This document shows, in pieces, positions 47,654 through 58,729 of a DNA stretch of 64,000 nucleotides. The notes below the pieces were generated by a model. That model saw only the letters and a program-made list of their open reading frames with translations. It searched no databases and was not told the DNA's origin. Position 1 is the first letter of the stretch; each line of letters opens with the position of its first letter. The DNA is taken from positions 367,848-431,847 of the forward strand of contig VTPC01089972.1 in assembly GCA_011009095.1 (NCBI GenBank), given 5' to 3'. The position numbers were made by a program, and so were the translations under genes. Origin of the DNA: Ignelater luminosus. Its lineage: Eukaryota > Arthropoda > Insecta > Coleoptera > Elateridae.

Positions 47654-48520
47654 GCGAGGTTCAGCAAGGCTGCGTTCTCTTTCCAATCCTTTTTCTGATC
47701 GTCCTTGATAGTGTTATGCGGAGGGTGACAGGTGATGGAAAAAGAGAACTACAATGGGGCGTGAGGGGGAGGCTAGAGGATCCTGATTATGCGGACGATA
47801 TCTGCCTCTTGGCCCAGAGGCAACGAGACATGCAGCATAAGTTGCAGGCACTACAAAAAGAGGCAGAGACTGCAGTCCTGCTTATTAATGTAAACAATAC
47901 GAAGGAGATAGGATTAACGCCAGATAAAGAAATCAGTTTGTGGTCAGGGACCAGGAAATCGAAAGGATTAATCAGTCTGTATATTTAGACAGCGTGCTGA
48001 CCTGTTCTGGAGGCGCAGAGAAAGACGCTAAAACACGCATCAAGAAAGCATATGGTGCCTTCTTACAGCGCTACCAAATATGGCAGAATAAAAATTTGTC
48101 GCGAAGAACCAAGTTGAGCATCTTTAACAACGACGTCAAGTCCGTGTTGTTATATCTATGTAAAACGTGGAAGATGACTGCCGGGATAACCAGCAAACTG
48201 CAGGTCTCTGTAAACAAGTGCTTACGACGTATTGTAAGAGTAAGATAGTCAAACACAATAAGCAATGAAGAGCTCTGTACTATCGCTGGCTAAAAATCCA
48301 TAAGCCTCAAGATTCAAAAGAGGAAATGGGGCTGGAACCCCCAAGGATCGAGAAGGCAAGGTCGGCCAAGGAAAACTTGGAAGAGGACAGTCGAGCAAGA
48401 GGCAGCAAGGATGGGAAAGACACGGAATAAAGTGAAGAGGCTGACGCGGAATAGAGAAGGATGGCGGCTTTTTGTTTCGGTCTTATGTTACAACCCTGTG
48501 AACAAAAGGAACTAATTTAA
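47654..48520 (+). pseudogene. LINE reverse transcriptase 3' fragment
   Basis: In-frame text starts right after the hairpin repeat: EVQQGCVLFPILFLIVLDSV (motif B), then GRLEDPDYADDICLLAQRQR with an intact YADD catalytic box, then after a frameshift near 47940 VRDQEIERINQSVYLDSVLT, CSGGAEKDAKTRIKKAYGAF, RRTKLSIFNNDVKSVLLYLC, KTWKMTAGITSKLQVSVNKC, LRRIVRVR, a stop, then QGRPRKTWKRTVEQEAARMG and RNREGWRLFVSVLC. This is the second half of a common animal endonuclease-RT LINE family, up to its C-terminus. The first half of RT and the endonuclease are absent, so it is 5'-truncated and cannot move by itself. The unusual feature is the pair of hairpin direct repeats at its two borders. Confidence 0.85.
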
Positions 48521-48521
48521 C

Positions 48522-48605
48522 TCTGTTGTGCGTAACACGTTGTACGCCCCTCAGGTTGAAAGAGTTTACATCCTCGAGCGTAGACTTTCTCTTTCAGCCC
48601 TCGAT
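48522..48605 (+). repeat. Hairpin-forming direct repeat, copy B
   Basis: TCTGTTGTGCGTAACACGTT is followed by GGTTGAAAGAGTTTAC and the complementary GTAGACTTTCTCTTTCAGCC. It matches copy A along about 85 bp with small indels. Confidence 0.75.
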
Positions 48606-48649
48606 ACGTAAATGACTAGTACAGACCCTTTTGTACTTGATATGTTTTG

Positions 48650-50950
48650 CTTCATGAAACAATCACCTTAACCGGTTATGCTTGGAATCGCTTTAAAAGG
48701 ACCATCGTTTCATCCTAGCAGTTAATCACGTGGAACACCTCGATAGGTTTTGCATCGTTGTATTTGAAAGGTTAAAGATTATCAAAAATGTTAGTGTGAC
48801 ACTTGAAGGGTCATACAACGAGTAGCTTGGTCCACCACTGCATCTAGCCGCTTGAAACCACCTTGTTAGGCTTTGGTTTGTTGTTTTTTGTTTTAGTTTA
48901 ACCGTCACACAGTTAATTTTTGGAACAACACTAGTAAGTCTTGCATTGTTGTACCTAAAAGATTAATAAACACCACAGGTGTTAATGTGGCAACCAACTA
49001 GCCATACAACGAGTATTTTGTTCCACCCTGGGCATCAGCGACATTAAAACAACTTGGTAGATCTTCAGTTGTTGCATTTCAGGGACTATCAACCATTACA
49101 GATATTGACTGGCAAATGAGAAACAAATAGTTTGTTTACCATGGACGTATAACTAGTTGAAATCACCTGATTGGGCCCTATTTCGTTGTATTTGAAAGTT
49201 TTACAACGCCACATATCTTAATGTGACAACTGGAGGCCCATACAACAAGCAGCTTAATCTAACTTTGCAGTTAACTACTTGAAATGACTTTAATAGATCT
49301 TGGTTAGTTGAATTTGAAGGGTTAAAAAGCACCACGCGTGTCCATCGGACAACTGAAGAGCCATATAACGAGTAGTTTGTTTTACTATTGTAGTTAATCA
49401 CTTGAAACCACTTCCCTAGATCTTGATTTTTTTTGTATTTGAAAGTTTAACAACCACCGCAAAATTGTTAGTGTGGAGAGTTTATACATCAAGTATCCGT
49501 TTTTCGTATTTGAAAGACTAACGGCTATCATAAATGGCAAATAAAAAGTCATTTAACGAGTACCTTGTTTCTCCATAGCAATTAAGCACAATTCGAAGGT
49601 CTGTACAATGCGTATCTTGTCTTTCGTTCGCATTAATCACTAAGAATTGTCTCGTTAGATGTTAAGTAGTTGTATTTGGAAAATTAGCAACCACTGCAGA
49701 TGCTGATACAACAAACGAACAGCAAGTACCTGAATTTACTCTAGCAGTTAACTACGTACTTGGAAAAACAGATGTTAATGTGGCAACCAAATATTTAACA
49801 AATATCTTGCGCCATTCTTACGTTAACCACTGGAAACTGTCTTGGCAAGTCTTCAGTGGTTTATTAAAAAAAACTAACGACAATCACAGATGCTGATGTG
49901 GCAACTTAAGAGCAATACAACAAGTATCTTGCTCCATCATGGCAGTTTATCACTTGAAACCTTCTCTCTAGTCCTTGGTTCGTTGTATTTGAGAATTTAA
50001 CAACCGATACAGAACTGTTAATGAGAAAAGTATCGATTTTACGTATTTGAAAGATTAACGACCATCATGGATGGCAACTGAAGACCCATTCAATAGGTAG
50101 CTTGATATACCACAGCCGGTAAGCACTACAGATGTCGATATGGCAGCTAAGAATTTGTACAAAAAGTATCTTATCCCATCTTTGCAGTTAACCACTTAAA
50201 ATCTTCTCTTTGGGCTTCGGATAATTGTTGTTGGAAGGTTAGCAGATGTTGATGTAACAAACGGATAGTACCTTGTCGTACTATGGCAGCTAACTGCTTG
50301 GAAAAACATTTGTAAGTCGTGTGTCGTTGAATCTGGAAGGTTAACAAACACAAATAGCCATAAAGCGAGTACCTTGTTCCCACCTGGCATTAACCACAAA
50401 AACTACCTTTGGTAGGTCTTCAGTCTTTGTATTTAAAAAACTAACGACTATTACGGATGTTGATGATGCAATTGAAAAGCAATACAACAAATTCCTTGTC
50501 CCATCCTGGCAGTTAACTACTTGAAACCACGTTGATAGGTCTTGGTCTTTTGTATTGGAGGCCGAACAGCCACACAACGGGTATCTTGTTTTACATTGAT
50601 TATTAAGTACTTGGAGAAACATCTTTAGGCCTTGGGTCATTGTATATGAATAGTTAGTGACCACTACAGATGATGAGGCAAGCATAAAACCTGCGAGAAC
50701 TTTGTTCCGTCTCGACAGTAATCACTTGGAATCACTTTAGTAATTCTGGAGATGCTGACCACCACAAATGTTAATACTTCAACAGAATAGCCATCTTGCC
50801 TTGATCTGGCAATTAACTACTTCGAGATTGGAGGTCTTTGGTCATTGTATTTTAAAAGTTAACGACCGCCAAATATGTTGATTAGGCTACCAAATGGTCA
50901 TACAACAAATATTTTGTTTTATTCTAATAAGGACTGTATCGTTGTTTATG
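48650..50950. repeat. ~122-bp satellite array, part 1
   Basis: Monomers of about 122 bp repeat head to tail. Recurrent phrases are GCAGTTAACTACTTGAAACC, GTTGTATTTGAAAGGTTAAC, then GACCACCACAGATGTTGATG, and GCCATACAACGAGTACCTTG. The GTTAATCACTTG anchor appears at 48717, 48839, 49144, 49266 and 49390 with steps near 122 bp, and later at 49942, 50184, 50508 and 50808. About 17 to 20 diverged copies are present, some shortened to about 70 bp. Short minus-strand frames in this stretch repeat the same peptide (SLYGxxVV) and are by-products. Confidence 0.85.
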
Positions 50951-51780
50951 GCACTAACATAAATGGTAAACTATGATATTTTTAATGAGCTTCTAAATTG
51001 GCATTTGATGCTGAATGTATAAACATTAAATGTTTGATAGGTTAAATCTGAGTTTATCGGTGAAAAAGAAAATCAAAGCTTGATCAGCGAGAAGCGACGT
51101 TTGATTGTGTCTAGATACTGTAATAAAAAAAGGTACGACAATGAGAAGGTTAGCAAAAGAGGAAGGAATTAGTGTCCATGCAGTTCAAAATTCAATTAAT
51201 AGATTAGGAAAAGATTTTACTTTTAATGACTTACCAAGAAGCGGAAAAAACCGGGTGCATCAAGGCCAAATCTGGGCAACAAGATATATAAGACATTTAC
51301 CATCAATAAGGAGTTCTCCGTCCGTGATTGTGCAAACATGTGTGAAACCTCGATTGGCATGGTTCAAAGTGCTAAGCAAACAAATAGTTTTAGGACTTAT
51401 AAAAAACGAAAATAACCAAAGCGTTGTCCAATTCAGGTTTCTTCTGTAAAACCTTGAGCTCAGAGCCAACACAACGTCTATTTATTGATAAGATGATTAA
51501 TCTCCCAAATTGAAAGGTTTTGGGCACTAATGAAAAAAATCTGCAGAAAACGGTTCAGTCAGCAGAAATGTTGAGCAATTCAAAAGAGACTAGAACAGAG
51601 TAGCCAAAACTGTGGAATCAGCTCCTGTCCAGAATCTAATGCGACACATTAAAAGCAAAGTTTAAAAAATTGGGAAAATCTTTTTGTTAATATAAAGATA
51701 AATAAATGCTAATTTATCAGAAATTTAAAACTTTTACAGCTTTATATACAGAGCGTTTTTTCTGTGTCTATAATTAACGA
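50951..51780 (+). pseudogene. Tc1-like transposon remnant interrupting the satellite
   Basis: The plus frame 51105-51449 contains MRRLAKEEGISVHAVQNSIN and DLPRSGKNRV, the helix-turn-helix and Gly-Arg linker of Tc1-like transposases (IAKxLxISxxxVxxxxxRxxETGxxxDRPRSGRP). Further down, about 51555-51670, NVEQFKRD, a stop, NRVAKTVESAPVQNLMRHIK resembles the transposase end (LKxxIxxxWxxIxxxxxxxLIxSMPxR). The catalytic region is deleted. The segment has no satellite phrases, whereas satellite monomers lie on both sides, so it inserted into the array. TIRs were not identified with confidence. Confidence 0.5.
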
Positions 51781-52100
51781 ATACTGTTCTTAGTTTAACT
51801 ACTTGGAACAACATTAGTAGATCTTTGTTCGTTGCCTTTCAAAAGTTAACGACCACCACAGATGTTGATGAGGCAACCAAGAAGCCATACAATGAGTACC
51901 TTGTCTGGCCCTGGTGGTTAATTATCTGGAAAAATATCTGTAGGTCTTGGATCGTTCTATTTAAAAGACTAACGACCACCAGAGATATCGATGTGGCAAC
52001 TAATACTGCTTCGGCAGGTCGTAGTTTGTTGTATTTGAAACAACTAACAGTCAGCTGAAGAATCATAAAAACTTTTCCCCACCATAGCAATTAATCACTT
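51781..52100. repeat. ~122-bp satellite array, part 2
   Basis: Two to three further monomers with the same phrases (TTTAACTACTTGGAACAAC, GACCACCACAGATGTTGATG, GCAATTAATCACTTG) continue the array after the inserted transposon. Confidence 0.8.
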
Positions 52101-54800
52101 GATCGTCAGTGTAAATCCCTCTTTTCTTAAACAGAACTTCTATTGATTTTACAACGACTGTGTACAGAAATTTAGTGTAGCTCAAGGCTGTTTTTTGCTT
52201 GATTTTGAAATTAAGTCAACGAAGCAGAATGATCCATTTGGAACTGCTGATCGCCGTAGTCGACTGTCAGAAAAAAATAGTGAACGACAAATTTTGCTTC
52301 TGATCTGCATTTATGAGAACAATTTGGCAGAATTAATGTCTTAGTCTGTTAAATGTAAGCCTATCTAGAAGACGGAAGCTGTAATCTTCTGCAGTTAGAA
52401 AAATCTTACGAATTAGCACTTTGTTTCTTGGAACAGATTTTAAGAGAAGTCTACGATGCCAAAAACCATTATCATTAGTAGAGTAGAAAATTTTAATTTT
52501 TCCTTATGGAGATCTAAGTGGTTTAGGAATCTTAGTTTTTAATACCCAGACACTTTTTAGTCTTTTGTTCTTTTTCATTCACCCTGTCACAAACTGTTGC
52601 TTGATTTGCTGCGGATCTAACTAGACTTAGCTTGCGGAAATGGAATGAAGAAGATTCTTACAGAGTGTCTGATTTCTCTTTAAACTTATCTTTAGAATTA
52701 GAAAATGCACTTTTCAAGATCGACACTTTTAATTAGCTCGACAGATTAACCCAGTTTCAAGTTGTCTAAAGAAAGAATCATCAAGAAGGCTTGAATGATT
52801 TCATGTAGCACTTTGTGGCCTTTATGGTGTTTCTCTCTATCAAGTTGGTTTGTGCGTCCAATTTGCTGAAATAGCTTGTCACTGTGAACTTAGGGTTTCA
52901 TCTTGATTCCAATAAATCAAGACCAATTTCAGGTTCTACAAGATTTCCAAATATTGTGTATGGCAAATTGGTATCCTCCGTGCAGGCTACATATGCTGAG
53001 AAGATATTTACAGAAAAATTTGAATCAATATTACTGCTTTAAAGAAAGCATAAAATTATTTTATTGATAATTCTTGAACGGCCACAATTTTTCTAATAAA
53101 CTTCATTTCAAAATAAACATTAATGTCTTTTTTATCGACCATAAAATCCAAGTCTATTTCATTAATTACCAGACAACAAACGCAATTTTCATTATTTGCA
53201 CGACAAGCAATCTAAGTAAATCTTATTTTCAAATACAGACAATAAATAAAAATGACAATTATGGCAAAGTAAATATCTTCTTGAGGTTCCTCGTAAATTC
53301 AGTAAACAAAACAATAATAAACAAATTTAATAAAGACTGAAAATGGTTCGCCTTCGCGTAATTCTAACTTCACTCGAAGATGTTCCCTAACTAACTTAAC
53401 TAAAGTGGAACGTGGTTAGTTTGGTTGTTGCAAATTTCGCTTTTAGAAAATTGACAACGATATATTATTAGTTTATTGTTTGGCACGGTTATTCAAATTA
53501 GGATGGTTTATTAGCGCTTATTTTGTTCGCTTATAATATTATACAAGCGCCCTTTTATACACCACAACCTGAATAGCATAGGTGTCTGTGTAACTGTATT
53601 TTAATGTAAATTTCTGTTATGATGATTGCCCGAGTATTATTATTTCTGTTTTGTAACCTACATTTTCACCTATATGCTCACGCACTTACAAAACATAAAA
53701 GCTCCTTTGTTGCCATAGTAATTTTCAAATTTATTATTTTAAACTCGTTTAAGTAATTTCGTTATCATACCGAATCTCTGTTAGGAGGCAAAACACAAAT
53801 TAGTTTGACGTTTCATTAAACAAAAATCTTCAATTACAAAATCAAATTACATGTACATTTAGAAAAAAAGGTCAGTAAGTAAAGCTTTCCGCGTCCATTA
53901 CCGTTTTCCAAAACAAATTAAATTTTTAATTTTTTTTCTTTTTTTTTCATTAAGGGTTAATAGGACCTAAAGGTAATTACACTATGGTCACTCTTTTTTC
54001 CCTAAATAAATTTTCTTGTATTTTGTTGTTCTACCAAAAAGATTTATACGTATGCCGATAGGATTCAATACAGCTCCAACGGGTTTATATTGCCTCTGCG
54101 AGACTGATGTATCGTCCCCAATATCGTCGCTGTTAGAAACGCGATCTGTAATGGTGGTCACCCATGTTTAACCCCTAACGAAATGGTAGTTCTTATTGCA
54201 TTCTTTTTAAACAGATCCTCTAGGGAAAGTTTGATAATCCTTAAAATGAAATTTGGACGCTTTCTATAGTGGATTTAAATTTAATTTCCTAAAGAAGATT
54301 TTTTACGACGAAACGGTTTGCGAGATTTTAATAATCTTAACAAAATACGCTATTCAAATCCTTTTTCATGACTGTAGCAATTTATTTTTAGTCTGACAAA
54401 CAGAAACTTTTGATTTGATTTGATCTTGTTCAGATTTTCTGATACAATCTTAATTCTAATCTTAAAGACAGAGTGTTTTCTCTGATGGCTTCTAACGAAT
54501 TATTTGAAAATTTCTTTTAAGAATCCTGACCGTAAGGAATGTTAAGAAAAAATTTTGAAAACCTCATCTATTCCAAGATTTGCGTGTTGAGCTCAAAACA
54601 GTTTGATCAAAAATAACAGGAAGTTCTTAAAAGGATTTTAGATCTCTTCTTATGTTAAAGCAAAAACACTGCCGTATTTGATTTGTCCAGATTCTAACTT
54701 TCAGGAAACTCATTTGAGTGCAATCTTGGGAGGCCCAAATCGTAGATATCTGAGTCTTAAATTGATCAAGCAGCTTTCATGAAACAAGCTATGCTGATTG
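52101..54800. other. No recognisable gene
   Basis: AT-rich. The 88-codon Asn/Lys/Ile-rich frame at 53074-53340 is of the kind expected from composition alone. A slightly GC-richer patch at 54060-54190 has no recognised identity. Confidence 0.4.
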
Positions 54801-54849
54801 AGCTTCAGATTAAAGTAGTGATTTTATCAAAGATAGCAAAAGGTTTAAA

Positions 54850-57150
54850 AGAGCAAGAGTTCATTCTGCAATGCACTCCAGGTGTTTGGTATCGAAAACG
54901 ACCGTAACCTACGCGCACTTTACTCTGCTTTTCACAAACAAGCACTACACAAGGTTCAAGGGCTTGATCCTCTTCAATCGTCAAACACAATGGTTGCCCA
55001 ACAGTTGGGGGGGCCTCATTGTTAGGATGCTGATGGAGCCTCGCCTCATGATTCGCCGTCATCTTGATCTCAGCAGATACCATTGGAATATTCAAATCCC
55101 GGTGAATATCCCGATTTCGCACATACCACGAGGCATTTACCTTGTTCCTAAGAACTTTGTTTTGTAGTTTTTGTATGATGTCGATATTTAATCTTTGCTG
55201 CAGCTCCAGAGCTGGCTTCCAGAGCCAAACTGGTTTAAGGATCTGGTTTTGTTATGTAGTGCAAATTGGAAATTTTTCCCTAACAACCAGTAATGTTTTT
55301 TGTAACGGATTTCTAATTCTTCTCGTTTTTCCATGATATGGTGTTTTCACCTTAACTCAGCATTCAGACTCGTACCAAGATATTTAGCATTGTTTTCATA
55401 TAGAGATTATCAAAAAGAGAAGATCCTTTAGTTTTCTATTGGTAAAATTACTATGTATTGATTGTTGATTCTGTTACATCCTTGTCACTCGCCAACAACG
55501 GCGTATCATCTGAAAAGGTTGCAACGGTGAATCCTGGAATATTTGGTAAATCGTTGGTATAGAGCAAGTATAGTATATGGAATCCAGCACACTGTCCTAT
55601 GAGACTCCCGCATTGTTCTCTTTAAGGACTGTATATCGGCTTTCTTGTTTTATTTTGAACCTATGGTAGGACAGATATGACGTTAAGATTTCAACATAAT
55701 GTTTTGGACGTATCTTGTGCAGCTTGCGGGTGAGGCCTTCGTGCCACACTTTATCAAATGCCTGTGCCACGTCCAAGAACAAAGCAGAATAAAATTTTTT
55801 TTCTTCCAGTGTTTTCTCTACAATATTCGTGACCCTATGGACTTGATCAATAAAAAAATGTCTGTTACGAAAGCCAAACTGATATTGAGCTGTTTTCTTC
55901 AATTAAAACTTTTAGTCGTTTAAGTAGTAGTTTTTCAAAAAGCTTAGAGATTGTTGGCAATAACGAAATTGGTCTATAGGAGCTAACACTTTCCCCAGGT
56001 TTTGGTATTATGATGACCTCTGCCATCTGCCACACTTCTGGCAGCATTGTAGAAGTACGTTAACATCACTACTCTTTTTCTTGGTAACCGCTTCAATATC
56101 ATCCGAGAGCTTTTCTTGGATTAAGATTGGTTTTGATTTCCTCCGTGATTTCCTCCGTGATTTCCTTGGGAGTGACCATCGGAATTATTTCTTCATTGGT
56201 GTTGTCTACAGGTTCAAAAGCGCGATCCTGTCGTATCCGGTTTGATTGGAAGATTTCAGCTAGATATTTCGCAAATAAGTCTGCTTTTTGTTTATTATCT
56301 CTTGCCCAGGGTCTATTTGCGCTTCGTATTGGTGGAATTGGGGTGATTGATCTCTTGATTTTCTTGACTGCCTTACAGAGGGAGTAACCAGTGTTTTACT
56401 TCCGGTGACAACCCATTCGGTATGTGCTGAATAAGTCATTTTTTAACTTTAGAATGTCTGTTTTTAGTTTTTGCCTTGTATTGTTCAAGACATTTTTGCC
56501 AATCGGTTTTCTAGTCGTTTGCCACCTTCTGGTCATCAGTGTTCTTATTTCCGAAGGGTAATTAATTTCCTGATTGACATGTGTGTTTGCTCTAGTGCCT
56601 CCTTGCAGCTTTCTGAATGGTCATTATAAATTTTTCAGCTTTAGCTGTTCCTTAGTCTTTAAGCAGACTTTCAGATGAATACTATTCTGAAGTTCTTGTC
56701 TGAATTGTTCCTAGTGAAAGGTTTTGTTAGTGAGAGTTGCTTGTGCTTCTTTTTTATAAACTGTTTCACTGAGTGTCATTAAGATTGCCAAGTGGTCAGA
56801 GAGCAGATTAGAGTTGTCCTCTTCATTTATGACATTAGCTTACACTGCGCGTTATGATAAAGTCTAGCAAATCCGGAATTTTATTTTTGTCAGTAGACCA
56901 GTAGCCTGCCAGTTGAGTGAAAACTTCATCCCAATTCTTGGATTGCCTTTGGGAGTTCCCTGCCCAGTCCGTATGTTTGACGTTCTAGTTTCCTTTTTCC
57001 CCCAGTACTGCTTAAGAAATTCGCATATTCTAAAGTCTTCATTTTATATCTAAGGGAACAGTAAGCTGCTCCCACCATCATTTTTTGATTTATCATTTCA
57101 GTACATATCAATGTAAGTTGTACTTTCCTGCTTTGAAGATGTTATTCTTC
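54850..57150 (-). pseudogene. Jockey-type LINE ORF2 (endonuclease + RT), decayed
   Basis: Minus-strand text follows the order of Jockey-clade LINE ORF2. Endonuclease: AAYCSLRYKMKTLEYANFLS, NVKHTDWAGNSQR, WDEVFTQLAGYWSTDKNKIP, DLLDFIITR, NLLSDHLAILMTLSETV (about 57060-56760). RT: WQMAEVIIIPKPGE, SSYRPISLLPTISKLFEKLL (56047 onward), YQFGFRNRHFFIDQVHR, FYSALFLDVAQAFDKVWHEG (FLD motif), FTVATFSDDTPLLASD (YADD box as FSDD, about 55510), NAKYLGTSLNAELR, HYWLLGKN, ASWYVRNRDIHRDLNIPMVS and RLHQHPNNEA near 54990. Many frame changes and stops make it non-functional. The 5' ORF1 is absent, so it is truncated just upstream of the endonuclease. Such elements insert by target-primed reverse transcription. 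Confidence 0.85.
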
Positions 57151-58121
57151 GTGATGTTTAATAGATTCTTTGATTCTTCTATCTATCCCAAATTGTTTTC
57201 TTTTCTCAACTAACTCGATTTGCTCTTTTAAGCCCAAGCTAAGAAAATTAAGAAGACAAGTTGAAATCGTTAGATCCGCTGAAGAGGATCGATGATGAGC
57301 ATGACAAAATTTTCTTTTTATTTTAGAAATTTAGGAATCAATACTAGATTACATTATGCAAGTCCAATTGGATGCAATGATTGGTGCAATGATAACTAGT
57401 GAAATTTCTATTACTTTTTAAGTTTTATGCAAAACCTGAATGCCTTCTATCTTGATCCTGCCAATAACGATTGACAATCTTCAGATCGAAAGAGTATGAC
57501 GGAGTATGTATGAAGTACGAAGACGTATGACTGTCTAAGTTGGCCAGTACTCAAGGGTTTTAAAAGACTGTATTCGTTTAATAGCGAAACACTTATTGAG
57601 CAGGTGAAGCACATTTTGTTTATGATAGCTCTTGTAATGAACGTTTATCTAACTATACCCCTTTAACCTCAAATTTAGGCCAATCAATTTCAGATTGAGA
57701 TAAATCAGCTTCAGATTGAGACTGATCTGAATTCAATTTAAAGTCGATTTGTTTCAATTTGTAGTTGACTGGTCTCAATTCAAAGTTGACTACATAGTTC
57801 AATTTCTATGTTTCTGTCTTTTGACATACCATGCCCTTTTTTCCATAGTAAAAACTTTCAATCATTTTAAAATCAATCTAAAAAAATATCTGAAACCTTT
57901 ACTTCTTGATTTATCTTCAATGTATGGAACATTGCTTGTGTAGTTTCTTTAACGTTCTTGAAGATTGGAAATGTTTTGGATCTTTTTAACTTAAAGCACT
58001 TTAAAGACATAGAAATCTTGACTAATTTCACTTTTAATTTTCAACTTGCTAATTCACTGCACATTCTTTAAGGAAAAGAACAAATAAAATAAAACACCAA
58101 CATTTTCAAGGTATTTTAAAA
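57151..58121. other. No recognisable gene
   Basis: AT-rich. Around 57670-57790 a short local repetition (cagattgagataaatcag / cagattgagactgatctg / caatttgtagttgactgg / caattcaaagttgactac) suggests a small degenerate minisatellite with ~18-20-bp units. Confidence 0.4.
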
Positions 58122-58127
58122 TTTATT
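58122..58127 (-). promoter_or_regulatory. Poly(A) signal of the cuticle gene
   Basis: The minus strand has AATAAA 83 bp after the stop codon, the first clear signal downstream of the cuticle open frame. Confidence 0.65.
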
Positions 58128-58209
58128 TAAGGCCTTAATTTTAAAAAAATAAATAACATTCTGCTAACAAATATTTAGCACAATCTTGAGAAATTGATCA
58201 GTTTAGGCC

Positions 58210-58646
58210 CTAATGTAAAAAACCAGCTTTGATGATTGGGGCGGAGTGGATGAGAGGAGCAGCGTGGACAACTGGAGCAGCGTGTACAGCGTGTACAACT
58301 GGAGCAGCGTGTACAGCGTGTACANNNNNNNNNNCAGCGTGTACAGCGTGTACAACTGGAGCAGCGTGTACAGCGTGTACAACTGGGGCGGCGTGGACTA
58401 CTGGAGCAACTACGGGTGCGGCTTTGATTATGGGAGCGGCGTGTACGATAGGTGCTGGGTGAGCAACAAGGCTGCTATGGCTGGATACCACGGCGGCGGC
58501 GGGGATAGCTACTGGTGCACCAATGATTCCTGGAAGTGGGCTAGCGGCAGCGCAGGCCAAAACAGCAGAAAGAACCAACTGAAAGAAAATAATGTTTTAT
58601 GTGTTAATTTTAAATTAAGAACTAACAGACTTACCAATTTGAACAT
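58210..58646 (-). CDS. Low-complexity cuticle protein (HAAPV-repeat type), two exons
   Basis: Exon 1 codes MFKL (58646-58635), followed by donor GTAAGT. A 56-bp intron ends TTCTTTCAG, and exon 2 runs 58578-58210 to TAG. The joined protein (about 126 residues including an assembly gap) starts [18 protein letters not shown], a clear signal peptide, so it is secreted. The mature part is Ala/Val/His/Pro-rich with a 9-residue unit AAPVVHAVH, plus [16 protein letters not shown], ending [14 protein letters not shown]. There is no chitin-binding Rebers-Riddiford motif, so it belongs to the low-complexity alanine/valine-rich structural cuticle proteins, which are thought to be laid down in the exoskeleton. 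The short first exon ending within the signal peptide is typical of insect cuticle genes. A 10-N gap (58325-58334) falls inside the 27-bp repeat, so true length is uncertain. Phase is retained across it. Confidence 0.88.
58325..58334. other. Assembly gap (10 N) in the cuticle repeat
   Basis: Ten N bases sit inside tandem 27-bp units. Filling the 27-bp phase on both sides would need 7 bases, or 7 plus multiples of 27, so the number of repeat units is unknown. Confidence 0.9.
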
Positions 58647-58690
58647 TTTTATTGTTTGTTTGTTTGTTGCTTTTGCGTTAGATTTGCAAA

Positions 58691-58727
58691 ACTGATGCTG
58701 AATTGTGAATTAATGCGGGTTTATATA
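58691..58727 (-). promoter_or_regulatory. Core promoter of the cuticle gene
   Basis: On the minus strand TATATAAA (58727-58720) is followed about 32 bp later by TCAGT (58695-58691), the arthropod initiator. Transcription would start near 58693, leaving a ~47-base leader to the ATG at 58646. The TATA-Inr arrangement is typical of stage-regulated cuticle genes. Confidence 0.75.
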
Positions 58728-58729
58728 CT

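Noticed and set aside
48650..50950. Possible CRISPR-like array
   Set aside because: Period and content are head-to-tail satellite monomers without unique spacers, in eukaryotic DNA.
58229..58695. Plus-strand frames across the cuticle gene with ACTACT or [10 protein letters not shown] repeats
   Set aside because: They mirror the 27-bp repeat of the minus-strand gene, which has signal peptide, splice sites, TATA box and poly(A) signal.
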